From positions 1,917,001-1,981,000 of the forward strand of contig NW_025062476.1 in NCBI RefSeq assembly GCF_000002995.4: a stretch of 64,000 nt of DNA, read 5' to 3'. Made by a program: the position numbers and the translations under genes. This DNA comes from Brugia malayi (taxonomy: Eukaryota; Nematoda; Chromadorea; Rhabditida; Onchocercidae). This document shows positions 1-13,075 of this stretch, in pieces. Below the pieces are notes generated by a model, which was not told the DNA's origin, searched no databases, and saw only the letters and a program-made list of their open reading frames with translations. Positions within the stretch are counted from its first letter, which is position 1; each line of letters opens with the position of its first letter.

Positions 1-2709
1 AATTTTTTAATCTTCAGGGGATAAATCGACGAAATCAAACATATTTCTAAAACAAAAATGAATTGGCTTGTTAATTTTAGCTTTTTCCGCTTTAAAATTA
101 TTGGTTACAATCTTTTTTCAGTCATTTTCGATGGTATATTTGGTAAATTTAAGGCCTTTTAATGATTTTTAATTGAATTAGAAAAGAATTTTGTATTTGG
201 CATTTTGCATGACAATCGATGTGATTTTCCAATTTCTGTCAAAGATATTTATGCTCTCTACCTGAACTGTATACCTGTTTTGGGAGGATCAAAATTGTAT
301 CCATATCAGTGAAATCGGGAAGTTCTCTCGAATATAACTACACTTTTTATCTAATCAACATTTTTCAAAAAGGATTATTATTTATACAAATCAGGAAATG
401 ACTATTAACTTAAATTTACAGTTTACCAATGAAGAAGGTACTCAATGATGTGCTGAGATCCACTTCTAAAAAAAATACATTACAAACATTTCGACTCGAC
501 GTATTAACATAACGTTTTTACGTCGAAAGGCACACCTGTACTGCACAATTGAGTGACTGAGGTTAATACAATCCTATTAATTAATATCAATTAGTGCTAT
601 TTCACAAAGGTTTAATTTTGGAAAGAAATTATTTTCTAAAAGTGATCTTTTTCCAATCAAAGTTTAAATGTGAAACTTATCAAAATTAAAATTAATTGAA
701 TAAGAATGTAAAACAACTAACAGATGATCAAATGCATAATTAAAATGAATATTAACCATTGTTACACTGTGAATTTAGGAATAATTAGAGAAGATAATCA
801 GTATAGGATTCTTTGGTTTTATCTCAATTTAAATTTCTATTTTTAACAAAAGAGATCCAAGAAAAAAATATTGATTTGTTTACACATACGAGAGAATACA
901 TAAACACTGATTGTCTCTGTATGTATCACTTAATTAATACTTTTCACTTTCATACTCAGATGACTTGGTGTCCTGGCTATATTTGAAAAACTGCGAACTT
1001 TCATAAGCCCTTGGCCAAATAATGTGACTGAGTCGGTGGATTGTGATGGCATTAATCCAACTTTTCCATTTAAAGATGACACCGAACGTGACATCACGGT
1101 AGTTGCTGAGGAGCGACGTGCTGTCAATGATATTAAAACTGAATTATTTTACAAAATCCAAAGCAATTTTGAGATTTTACGCCAAAAAATAAACAAATGA
1201 ACAAACCATTTGTGTTATCAGCACTTAAACCAGTTGGAGGTTTTCCAGCTGAAGTTGTTGAACTTCTGCGACCTGTTGAAAGAGAAGATTTGGTTGTCGT
1301 CTGAGTGCTACCTCTGCGACTTGTTAATGGTAAGGTCCTGCTGACTGAAGATGTCGCTGGTGATGCTGTTGTTGTTGTTTTATGTTTTGTATCTACTGCA
1401 ATTTCAAAGAAAAAAAAATCGATATTTACCTTTAGATAACAAATCAATAGCACAATTGAAGCTGCTGAACTTTGCTTAACCTCTAGAATATATATATATA
1501 TATACTTACTCATAGCTTACTAACCAACTATTTAACTCCGTGGCTTACCAATCAATCGATATTTAATCAATCAGTGGACAATAATAATAATAAAAACAGT
1601 AACACTTACAATATCTGTTGTTTTGTGTGGTAGCTAATGGAAGTCGTGATTTTCGTTCTTCCACAGTAGTTCTAAAGTTACGTGGCATTGGACTTGGACT
1701 ACGCTGTGTGACAACAACTTGCGGTTGTGGTCGTACAATAGCCGTTTTGGAACGTTGTATATGTGTACGCCAAGGACCCTTATCTAAGTGACCATCGTTT
1801 TTGTCACTGAAAATGTTAAATTTTTAGCAGTGTACCATCAAATAAAAATAACTAGTATAAACATATAAACAAATCAGTAAATTAAAAAAGAAAGATAAAT
1901 TCACAGAACGAATTTTTTTGTTAAGCGATAAACAATCCTTCAAGTCAATTATTTTTAGGCCAATATTCATGATTGTCTAAGCCAGTATTTATATCTGATT
2001 ATTAGGCCATTATTCAATAACATACTTAATTCTCTTTTCACTTCTCAGGCATTTCTCTGAAGCATTACTGTCTGTTCCTTCGACAGTTGATTCCTTCTGA
2101 TTCCAAATCTCATTCTCCGCTTTTTGTTTCAATTCATCCGATTTATCATTCTTGTTTCGGGTTTCAGCTCGAGATAATTCACATGCATACTGGAAATCCA
2201 GTAGTTTGCATACAAATGTAAGCATTTTAGTTGGCTAAAGTTTCATAATGAGGATTAGTTTTAAAAAAAAATTTGAATATGAAAGAAAATTACAATAACT
2301 AAAAGTCTGAAAACTGTTCTCTATAAATACATACCGTTTGAATTAATTGTCGCGTTGATGAATTTTGCTCTTTGGAAAGCAAATCACGAATAATTCCTTC
2401 TACACGTAGCAAAATTTCCTCATCCTGGGGCAAATACAAATTTGCTTTTATTTTTGAAAGCATATGACACAATTGCAATCTGCAAAGTATTTTGTAAAAA
2501 GATCTTCAAAACTTTTTGAAATTTTAAATTTAAAAATCTCAAAAATAGGCAAAATATATTCTAAAATAATGCCTAACATTAAAGTCGACTAGAAGAATTT
2601 AAATCTTTAAAAAACACATACTAGAGAGCTAGAGCCAATAAGGAATTCAAAAATTGATTTTAACTTCAGATTTATTTACCTATTCTTACTTTATCAAATA
2701 TCATGTAAT
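1..2709. repeat. Segmental duplication, copy 1 (PPP4R4 3' end)
   Basis: This stretch is collinear with 19599-22308 in direct orientation. By eye I count about 20 base differences plus small indels, including a different (TA)n length near 1490. Similarity stops abruptly after 2709 (22308 in the other copy), inside what is an intron of PPP4R4. The left end lies outside the window, so the full size is unknown. It could be a recent segmental duplication or an assembly artefact from a second haplotype. Confidence 0.95.
930..2479 (-). pseudogene. Truncated PPP4R4 copy (last five exons only)
   Basis: The last five exons of PPP4R4 are repeated here: 2479-2335, 2189-2026, 1806-1610, 1395-1207 and 1120-930. 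Splice sites and phases match the parent and the frame stays open to the same stop. I see one replacement against the parent (Thr for Ile in the EGTDSN segment) and three silent changes. The copy lacks the upstream exon and every HEAT repeat, because the duplication ends in the intron just before. No start codon or promoter is obvious at the truncated end. It is therefore probably a non-functional fragment, although it could be expressed if joined to a new 5' exon between 2.7 and 4.6 kb. The open frame shows that the duplication is young, not that it is used. Confidence 0.8.
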
Positions 2710-4672
2710 GTACAAATTGGTTTGATTTCTTCGATGATTTCTTGTTTAATTGTTAAAAGAATAAACGCTGATAATTGCTTGCAGTTAATCAATAGTCGAT
2801 CATTAATCATTGATCATTTTCAATATTTCTGAAACTCTCTAAATTGCTATGTCGATGATTGAAATATCTTTGTATTTGAAAGTTATTAAAAAAGAAAACG
2901 AAAATTAAACAAATTTAATTTTTATTTAATATCATTCGTTTAATTTAATATAATTATTAAAGTTAGCAATAGCAATTTTAATCATTTAAAAAACTTATTC
3001 CATGGATGATTATTGTTTGAATAATGCCTACAAAAAAATAATAAAAAAAAAAAAATAAGTGCGAAGTGAAATGATCAATAAGTCATTTGGGAGAAGTGCT
3101 TTTCTCGATATGTTCTTTAGCACTTAAGTTAAAAATTAAAATTTTTGCTTTAAATAGCATTGAAATTTAAACTAAGTCAGAGAGCAATGATTGATTATCA
3201 TTAAAATGCTTTGCATATTTTTAAAATGCTTTCGTTTCATTTTAAACAATTCTTCAATTGCAATTAAATGAGCACAGATGATTGCATGCTGAATTTGATA
3301 AGTAAGTTTCATTTGTAATGTAAAAAGTTAATCTTCAATAATAATAATAATTTTTTCTCAAATAAGCTGTTAGATTATCTTACTTACTTTCATCATTTCA
3401 TTTTTTTTATCACTTATTATCACTTATTAAGTTTATCGCAATTTTATTTTATTAATAGCAATTTATTAAGTTATCAATAATTCGATTATTTCAACAATTT
3501 AATTAAATAACCTTTTGATAAATGTAATCAATTAACTTTCTATAAATGATTTATTTCAATCATTCTTTTGTCTATAATTCGTTAAAATAAACATTTATCG
3601 CATTTAATATTCAAGTTTCTCTCTCTAAAATACACATCAAAACAAAAACAAAGTTAATCTTTTACAAAAAAAATATGAAAAAGTATTGCGAATAATTAAA
3701 TAATATATGCATAACTTATTTTGAAAAAAAATGATATTTTTGAGCAAATTTATATGATAAAAACATGAAAGGAAGATAAAAAGAGAAAACCAACTTTTTT
3801 TTGCAACTAATTTTTTTGTATTAAATTAACAGAAATCAATAAAGAAATGATCGTTTATTAATTACACTTTTTATTTTTACTGAAATTACCGTATTAGCAA
3901 GGAAATAACTTTATCATAAATAATAAGAAACAACTGATAACGAATCATTTGCCTCAGTCATTTCATTTAAGTTCATTTATTTCTTTGAACATTCATTGTT
4001 AAAAATTTAGTTTCTTTAGAGCAGAAAAAGTATTCTTTTCTTCCTGTATAATTTTTTGAAATTAAAAAGTTTTTGATTGGAAAAAATTTTCTTCTTTATC
4101 TTTGGAAGTGATTTGTGATTATTTTTAGTTAGTACTCAATTTAATCAATAATTGATTAACTTTCATTAACTGTTACAGAATACTTCGGCCATGTTTGTAA
4201 AATGATTTAAATTTTAATCATTTTTGAATTATGTCATATAGACAAGATTGATTCATATTCTTCAATTTTATGATAAAGATTTAATTGATGATCTGATCAA
4301 TTATCGATTTGCTGCTGGCACTGTGACTCATGCTATTAGCTTTTTTCAAAAAAAAACATCTTTTCAATTTTACAATAAAATTTCACACAATGACGGCATT
4401 TCCTCAAATTTTTTTTTTAATATTTATAAATTGAATTAGATTAAAATATAATCAATTGAATGTTAATGGAACCTGAAATGAAAATGGCTTACAAATTATC
4501 TTTATTCATATGCTTTTATATTCATTTATTAGTAAATGATAATATCGTACCTAAATAGCTTTAATGTGAAATTTATGAAATTTAAATTATATCATAGTTT
4601 TTGTTACAAACATCAAAAAGTATTACATAATAAAATATTCATTTCTTACTTAATTCCAAATTTAAAGTAATG
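2710..4672. other. AT-rich intergenic stretch, no gene seen
   Basis: Unique AT-rich DNA with many short A and T runs lies between the duplication edge and the 3' end of the S28 peptidase gene. The short frames at 4248-4439 are low-complexity and have no splice or start context. I see no RNA gene. Confidence 0.7.
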
Positions 4673-7600
4673 TTATTGTTGCGCTGTTTTAATTGTTTTG
4701 TTATTGTTATTATTGTTTTTGCTATTGTAATTATCATTGGTTGTAGAGCTTTCCGCAATAAACATTTCTATTTTTTCATCAAGAAATATTCGATAATCAT
4801 CTAATGCTGGTAAATTGAAGAAATCGACAGAACATGAGTCAATGCAATGAGAACCACCTGAAAAGCTTCCAGTTAATATAGACAATAGTAAATTTTTAGC
4901 AATAATTAAGCTTAAAAAATAATTATTTTAACTTATTCAATCAATAAAATCAATAAAATTTAGAAAAATTTTCTTGAAATTTTAAAATAAGACTAGAAAA
5001 TATTTTTAAAATGTTGCAAGGTATTTATATCGGTGGGAATTTTTTTTTGTTTGCTCTAAGTCAATGAAACAATCGATTAATTAATTTTAAATTAAATAAA
5101 TTTTACCTTCAATTATAAAAGAGTAAACATTTCTTGTAACATCAGTACAATTCAAACAACAAGCTGATTTCCATGGATCATATGAACCAGTTACAAATAT
5201 CGTATTGCTACCCTTGAAAATTTCTCATAAATATATAAGATAAAAACAAAAATTCATACTGTGTGATTACTGTAGCCAAGGAATACAGTAACCTACTTTA
5301 TAATTATCATAACCTCCAAATGTACGCAATGTATTGCGCACGCCATCACGAACACGTTCCGCATCATATTGCACATCGAATACGTCCATGCATCTATCGA
5401 TAAAATAACTGCAATTTGAAAGATGTTTAATTCATTTGAATATTAAATTTTTAAAGATTTTTTTTTAAATTAGGAAGAAAAATAATTTTTAATATTTTTT
5501 TAACTTAAAAATGAAAAACTAATGAAAGTATTGAAAGATATATTATAATTATGAAGAAGGCTTCGTAAATAGATGAAAAAGAAAAAGATGGATTTTTTTA
5601 GTAATTAATCTTACTCAAGTGATACAGATGATCCAAATATGCTTTTTCCATTGTTTGTTGTAATGAAAAAGCCAAGTTCTGTACAGGAAAGCCATAGCCA
5701 ACTACGATATGATGCTAAAGTTGAAAATATAAAAAGTTGATTTTTACAAAAATAAATTTAAGCAATGTATTAGAAAATATGATCAACAAATTAGAAAGCA
5801 AAAATATTGTGTTAGCTGATGTTAAATAATTTAATAATACCTATCAGTGATATCATTTTTATGTTGGTTTGAAAAATTAACATTAATTGATTATCATAGC
5901 AATCAAGCTCACAAAATAAGAAAAGAAATTAGTATTTCCGTGTAAATTTTAGATTTAACTTTCTGAAATTTGTCAAATCTTTTATTACCTACTACTGCTT
6001 TCAATAAAAGAAAAAAATAATTAAAGATGTTTAAATTTTTTCAAAAAAAACAATACGAATTTCAATCAAACAAATAAAAGAAACCAAATTCATTATCCAC
6101 GAAACTGATATCACTCAAATCTTCCAAATAGCTTTCATAGCTTGGATCAAAGCATTCTTCAAATTGAAATACTTGATCATGAATTTTCCAGGCATTCCAA
6201 ATTATCCCAATACCATCTGTGTCATGTATTATTAGATCACAAAAATAAGACACATCGGGAAGTCGCTGCAATTTTATCAATTCTTTCTCTCACTGAAATC
6301 TTTTGTAAATAAAATTTTGTAAACAATTTTTGAAAAAAAAAAATAAAATAAAAATAAAAAAATTTACACATCCTCCTGCATACTGTATAAAACCACCAAA
6401 TACAGACAAAACATTTGCAAGAAAAAATTGTATATCTTTTGATATTGGTGGCTCCGTGAATGGTTCGCACATGCTGCAGAAGAAAAAAAAAATTGAGAAT
6501 TAAAATAATCTAAATAAATTGATAGCAAAAAAAAAATAAAATAACCGAGAAAGGATCGATCAAAGATTTGAAAAAATCAAAAAGAAAAAGGAAAGAAAAG
6601 ATTAAAGATTAAATTGACAAATTTTAATAAAAAAAAAACTCACTTAAAAACTTTTCCTAATTCTGCCCTACCATCTGCGGTATATGTTTTTTCAATCAGT
6701 GCTTTCATACTCAATCGAATAGTTTCAGCACACGGTGCATTCTCCTCCTTCAATACATATTCCAAATTTTTGGTATGATCTGAAATTTCCCTTTTTTTCA
6801 AAAAAAAAGTTCTATTTTAATTCTTTAGCTAGATTTATATTTCTTTTCTTTTTTGCACCTTAACAAGACGAAATTAATCTCATCCAAACAATTAATATTT
6901 TATACTTTCTAAGTTCTAAAACTTCAAAAAAAAAAAAAAAAAAAAACAGGATTAGATCGTAAATTTTTTTTTTTGAATTAATTTAATTTTACCATAATAA
7001 TCGACTTCAGCTTGAACCACACCAGATGATACAATTGCTGCAATAGTAAGATCTTCGTTCATTTCACGAAACCATGCTGCAAGTGCACCTGAAATTCATA
7101 TACAAAGAATTAATTCAAAGAAGAAAGTACTCAAATTTTTTGATCTGTTTAAAAATTTGATAAAAGTTACTACGAAACATATTTTATAATTTTACCATTT
7201 ATTTCATTTCATATTGTTAAAAAACTGAAAAATAAAAACCAACTAACTTACCAGAATAGGAACTACCAAATAGTATCCAACGTGGTTTTTCTATTCCCGA
7301 GAAAAATACTTCGTTCATATGAACAATGAAATTTTTTATATCAGCTAATGCTTGATTTATTGTTAAGTATTTATAGCTTTTGACTGAGTGATCTCTGAAA
7401 TTTCATATTTCAATTTTAGGATAATCTAAAATGTAATGAAAATTATTGCTCCTCCTTGAATATATGTTAGCTTTTTACTGTAAAAATTAATTACTGACAA
7501 AGTAATTAGTAAATTTTATGAATTACTTACTCAAATGGTTGACTTGCTCCAAAAAAACGATGTTCTAAACAAAAACATGCAGCGCCATATTTCTTAGCCA

Positions 7601-8291
7601 ATATCAGCAATGGATTCATTGTATTACCAATCTTTGATTCAGTAATTCCATTCTCGCCACCAAGTTTTAAAAATGCCAAACCAGAATTATTGTAAAATTC
7701 CAAATTAGACATATAACGCTGTAATTATTTGAGCTTTAAAAAATATTACAGTAAGATTTAAAATTGGAATAGAATAAATCTAAAATTATTGATAAAGCAA
7801 TGAAAAAATTCATCATTTTAAATTATGATATTGATTAATTTGGAAGTTATTAAAGAAAATGATTTAATAATTTGCAAATATTCTATGATTATAATTTATA
7901 TTCTTCTTTTTTTTTAAAAAAAAAAAAAAGTGAAAAAAGAAACTTGTTCGAATTCTCGTTTATCATCTGGATTAAAATTATCAATTCGTTGTGATATCCA
8001 ATCAGTTTTTACTTCTTGATAAGTATTTTTAAATGCTTCTGATTGTATTTGCATGATATTATTTACTATTGTTGAATTTTTATTCATTGAATTATTCAAT
8101 AAAATTGAATAATTTTGTGACATCGAAATATTATCCATTTCCATTTGATAAAAAAGATCATATCTTATGATCGGCAGATGATGCAACGATGATTTCCGAA
8201 TTATCGCACCAAATATGTTAGTATTGTTGCAAGATAATAGCAGAAGTAATAATGAAAAAATCTTTTTGGTTATTTCATTTAAAATCATCAT
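4673..8291 (-). CDS. Secreted S28-family serine carboxypeptidase (PCP/PRSS16-like)
   Basis: Eleven exons on the minus strand join in frame: 8291-7944, 7718-7531, 7394-7252, 7088-6993, 6779-6644, 6473-6368, 6265-6085, 5714-5615, 5408-5297, 5212-5107 and 4857-4673. They total 1701 nt, or 566 residues, the usual S28 size. Family members remove residues after proline in lysosomes or outside the cell. The chain opens with a hydrophobic signal peptide (residues 11-20 are mostly Leu). QRIDNF is followed by the GSSYSG nucleophile motif (Ser about 224), TGSYDPW (Asp about 482) and GGSHC (His about 509), so the catalytic triad is complete. The tail ends in a run of six Asn. The first Met (8291) was chosen because it precedes the signal peptide; a second Met follows directly. 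Donors such as CAA|GTTTCT are weak but the phases agree. A decayed relative lies at 9.5 kb. Confidence 0.93.
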
Positions 8292-11180
8292 TTTCTCCTA
8301 AATTTAAATCATATTGTTAAATATGCCTGATAATTATCAGATATTATCATTATGATAAAATATTTCCTTCAGTTTGTGACATTCTTTGAAACAAATTGCG
8401 CTATTATAAGAGAATTGCAATAATTTCTAATTCATTTGACTAGAAGAAATTAGTTTAAAAATAGCCTGAAAACCTGGAAATAATAAATAGTTTCTAAGCT
8501 ACTTAATTGTTAAATTCGAAAAATATTGGTTTGATTTTTTAACACGTTTTTTTCCTTTTACAAGTTTTGAGCAATTTTTTTCCCCTTGATTAAATCATAG
8601 CACTGCTATTCACACAAATAATTTATAACTCCTTGCTAAAATTCTAAATAAATTAGAAATGACACTGAAATGATATTTGAATCTAAACAAAATTAATTTC
8701 AAAATTTTTTTGTTTCTAACCAGTTATAAATTAAATGTTTTGTCATATTAAAAAAAAAAGGCGAAAATAAGGAAAGATTTTTTTTGTTGCCATTATTTGA
8801 TCAGTGAAAATTTTTAATTTGATTACAAATCAATAAAGCTATGAATAGAATGACTGAATCCAAATAAATTTTTTAACTGAAACATTTAATTTACATTTCA
8901 AATTAATTACACATTTCAAAACTTAAAAGTTTGCACTCTCTTTACTGTTAAATTTACACTACATGATGAGATATTCATATTTTGATAAATGCTTATATTT
9001 CAATAAAAGAAGTAATAATAGAAATATATTATGAATGATACTGAAATCATATTTGCAGTTAAATAAAATAATTTAAAAAAGAATTGTTGAAAAGTTGACA
9101 AAAATTATCTAATTTGAAGTGTGTTTGTGGCTGTGCTTTAAATAAATGAAAAAATTGCTAATCATGAGAATCTTATCAGTTTGTTTGTTTATAAGAATTA
9201 GCAGTTAGAAAGATCGCGATAGATAAAGGAATTTAGAAAAATTACGATATAGTAAGCACTAATAAATATAATTCAAATAATTATTTGTTGCATCCAAAAG
9301 AGAAATTTATTCGTTAGTAAAATTTAAGTAAACAAAGAAAAAGCCATTATATCATTCAAATGCTCAAAATTTTTTTGTTAAATTTGTCCATATCTTGATT
9401 TTTTCTTCATTATTTAAACTTCTACATTTTTCCTCGCATTTATTTTTAGAATTTTTTTACAATCAAAGATTTTGAGAGAGAGAGAGAGAGGGAGAAGACA
9501 GAAAAGGTTAAAGATTTAATTAACAAAGTCCAAAAGAAACCTTTGATAATTCCAAGTGACCATCTACTGCATAGGCCTTCTCAACTCAATTATTGCTTCT
9601 TTTAGATCAAATCAAATCGAATAATTTCTGCGTCCAATGAATTTTTCTCCATCAATAAATATTCTGTACTATTGAATTAAATTAAATAAAATATTCTTTT
9701 TATATTTTAATAGTAAGTTATTCCAGTAGTAATAAATTAAAATTTTTTTTAAATATTTTAACAGTAATAAATTAAACAAAATATTCATTTTACATTTTAA
9801 TAGTATGATAATCTAATAGTAATAAATTAAAAATTTTTTAAGACACCCTAACAATTGTAAATTAAATAAAAAATTCAAAAATATTTCAAAAGTTCGAAAA
9901 ATTAATCATATCATGTATAATAATAATTCGTAAACATTAATTATAGCATAAAAAAATTCAATGTATAAAGAATAAGCAAGTGAAAAAAATGTGATTAAAA
10001 TAAAAATCATGTAAAACAAATCTAAAAATGCATGCAGTAAGAAAAGAAATGAAAAAAAGTTAAAGTTAAAAGGCAAACAATGAGTAAAAAACTGTTCATA
10101 AATAAAAATATAATTTGCAGTCTGCAAATGCATTAAATTCAAAATTATAAAAAGATAAGAAAAAAACATTTTGAAATTTTCGAAACATAATCTTCCACCA
10201 ATTCAAACGACAAATTGAAATTTGAATACTGATTATTTTGTAAACATTTTTAACTATTTACTAAATGATTTACGGTAGATGAAGACTACGAAAAGTCACC
10301 GCATTTCATCTGTCAAAACAATAACTGTTGCATGCCATGAAATGCAGTTGGTATTGCATTGCATGCTGCATGATTTCTTCTTACATTTATTTCTCTATTT
10401 GTTTTTCCAATTAATTAATTGTTGTTTTACTTCAATGGAAAGAATTTTTAAATAAGGAAGTTTCTTTTTTAAAAAAAGATACTGAAAAACATCATTTTTT
10501 AATCTTTTAATTGCATATTTTTCATACGATGTTTCCATAAAAGAGAAACGATGGTAGTTATTGCTTTGTCATTTAATGTCACATTACTTGTAATAATTTC
10601 TAGTTCAACTTTCAATCCTTTTATTATCAAAATTAATCAAATTTTACCGATATATATGAGAATTTCAATTTCACATTGGATAAATGAACCTTGCGACGTA
10701 TTTGTTTAAAGTTTTGCCATTTTGCTAATTTCATTATAGCAGTCGCTTAAGTAGAAGCCACTTCTTGCTGTAATAAACTGTATATTACAACATTAAGTTG
10801 ATCAAAGCATAAAGATTTAATAAAGATTGGTAACGGTAATTTGAAAATTTTAGTATAAATTTCAAATCTCAATGTCTAACATTTATCAAATGTCATTGCG
10901 AATTTTTTGTTACATTGCAATTTGTTTACTTTTATTGAACTTTGACAATTAATTTCTTTACTTTCACTTTCCAAATTTCTCAAATTGTATATTTGATTAG
11001 TTATTAATACCGTTGTACAGTTGTCGGTTACTAGCTGTATCTTCGTTTCACCATTTTGCTTTCGAAATTGAGCGTTCCAGTTGATTCGACTTTTGCGTTT
11101 CTTGATTCAAATTATTGAAAAATTAAAAAAAAAAAAAAAAGCAAAACAAAAATTATACAAAGATAGGTAAAAAAAGTGGT
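8292..11180. other. Gene-poor interval upstream of the S28 gene
   Basis: AT-rich DNA with no intact gene. It contains an S28 relict exon near 9.6 kb, an AG microsatellite at about 9474-9493, and a short patch at 10327-10372 with several GCATG words. The minus-strand frame at 9906-10169 is Phe/Leu-rich and follows base composition only. Confidence 0.65.
9530..9672 (-). pseudogene. Relict exon of a second S28 carboxypeptidase
   Basis: On the minus strand this stretch matches exon 5 of the S28 gene (6779-6644). It first reads EYLLMEKNSLDAEIIRF, against EYVLKEENAPCAETIRL in the intact gene. After in-frame stops and a frame change it reads EKAYAVDGHLELSKV, against EKTYTADGRAELGKV. The flanking A/AG-rich sequence also resembles the parent intron. 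I could not find the neighbouring exons nearby, so this is an isolated, decayed piece of an old tandem copy. Its position upstream of and in the same orientation as the intact gene fits a former tandem array. Confidence 0.75.
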
Positions 11181-11279
11181 GGCTAAAGTTATCGAGAAAT
11201 AAAAACCAAATCAAAGTAAACATGCAAAAATAGTAATAAAACATTTAAATACAAATAATATAAGACGTGTAAGCAAAAG

Positions 11280-13075
11280 AAGGAAAAAGCATGCAAAACA
11301 AAAGTAAAAAACAGCATGCACAAGTAAAAGTCATTGAAATGTAAATCAAAAAAAAGCGCAAAAAAATGCAAATAAAAAAAAGGCATGCAGAGAATACAAC
11401 CAAAAAAATAAATAAATAATATAACGCTTAAATTAATTAATGAAAAATCATGCAAAATTAATAGTAAAAACAGTATAGAAAAATAGATAATCAAACACTC
11501 AAATGCAAATAATAAAATAAAAACAAACAAAAGAAAAAAAAGCATACAAAAAATAAATTAAAAAAGCACGCAAAAGTAAAAGTTACTGAGAAACATCAAA
11601 TCAAAAGAGCATGCAAGGAAAAAGTAAGAAAATGCTTAATTTAACTAAGAGAAAAACATACAAAAATAGATAATAAAACACAAAATTGCAAATAATAAAA
11701 AAAAATGCAAACAAAAAAAAAAAGAAATCTGCAAGACAGTGAGTGAAAAAAGCATGCAAAAAAACAACTTAGAAATAAAAAATAAATCAATAAGGCATGC
11801 ACAGATAAGTAGGAAAATAACTGAATCAATCAATAAAACTGTGAAAAAAAATAAGAAAAGCTAAAATACAAATTATCGTGAAATAGAAGAGAAATAAAAG
11901 TAAGCATGCAAAAATAATGAAATATTTTAATACTAATAATACAAGACATGCAAACGAAAAAAAAGGAAAAATCATACAAAACAAAACTGAGAAAAGGCAC
12001 GCAAAAGTAAAAGTTGAGAAATAAAAGGTTAATCAAAAAAAGCGTTCAAAAATGCAAGTAAAAAAAGGCATGCGAAAAATACAGTCAAAAAAAGTAAATT
12101 AAAAAAGCATGCAAAAACAAATAAGAAAATTAATAAAATTATTTGGTGGAAAACCATGCAAAATTAGTGATAAAAATAGGAAGAAAAGCATGCAAGAATA
12201 TGACTTATTGAGAAATAAAAAGTAAATCAAATAAAACACATATAAGTAAGCATGCAAGACAATAAGTAAAAAAAGGCATGCAAAGATCCAAGTTACTGAA
12301 AAATGAAAAAGTAAGCCAAAAAAGGATGCAATTGCAAGCAATGAAATAGACGCAACTAAATGAAGTAACATGCAGAAATGCAAGCTACAGAAATGCGAGA
12401 AATGAAAAGCAAAAGCAACATGCAAAATAGTAAAAAGAGGCATGCGAAAATAGGTAACAAGGCATTTAAGAACAAAGAATAAAACACATATAAGCAAACG
12501 AAGAAAAAAGGCATGCAAAACAATAAGTAAAAAAAGGCATGCAAAACAATAAGTAAAAATAGGGCATGCAAAAATTCGACTTACTAAGAAATGAAAATTA
12601 AATTGAAAAAAACATGCAAAAATTGGCAGACAAATCCTAAAATTAATCAGTAAAGAAGATGCAAAAGAGTAAAAAGGGACATGCAGTTACAAAAGAAATA
12701 AAAGTAAAAAAAAGCATATAAAAATAAGTAATAAAATAGATTAGTTAGTAAAAAATCGTGCAAGATAGTAAAAAAAAAAGCATGCAAAAATCATAGCTTA
12801 CAAATAAAAAGCAAATCAAAAAAATATGGAAAAGAAAAAATAAAGGAAAGCATGCATAAATACAAGTTGCTGAGAAATAAATAATAAAAAAGCATGCAAA
12901 AAAGTGAGATAAAACCATGCAAATCAATAAAAAAGATATGCAAAATTTAGTGAGAGATACGTCAAAATAATGAAAAATAAGTCAAAAAAATAATTTAAAA
13001 GAAATAATAAAATAATTAATTAGTAAAAAATTATGCAAAACATTAGGTAAAAAAAGGCATGCAAAAAGTACATTT
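11280..13075. repeat. Degenerate GCATGC(AAAA) array
   Basis: About 25 exact GCATGC palindromes, plus about ten near matches (GCACGC, CATGCA, GCATAC), are spaced roughly 20-60 bp apart. Most are followed by AAAA and embedded in runs such as AAAAAAGGCATGCAAAAA and AAGTAAAA. A few longer phrases recur, for instance around 12505-12565 (GGCATGCAAAACAATAAGT twice), so it looks like an old tandem repeat that has drifted while the palindrome persisted. It lies between the 5' side of the S28 gene and the 3' side of the zinc-finger gene. Frames on the minus strand here are Phe/Leu/Cys-rich by composition only. Confidence 0.85.

Noticed and set aside
11189..12927. Several minus-strand frames rich in Phe, Leu, Cys and His
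   Set aside because: They arise from the A-rich GCATGC array; many overlap in different phases and none has splice or start logic.
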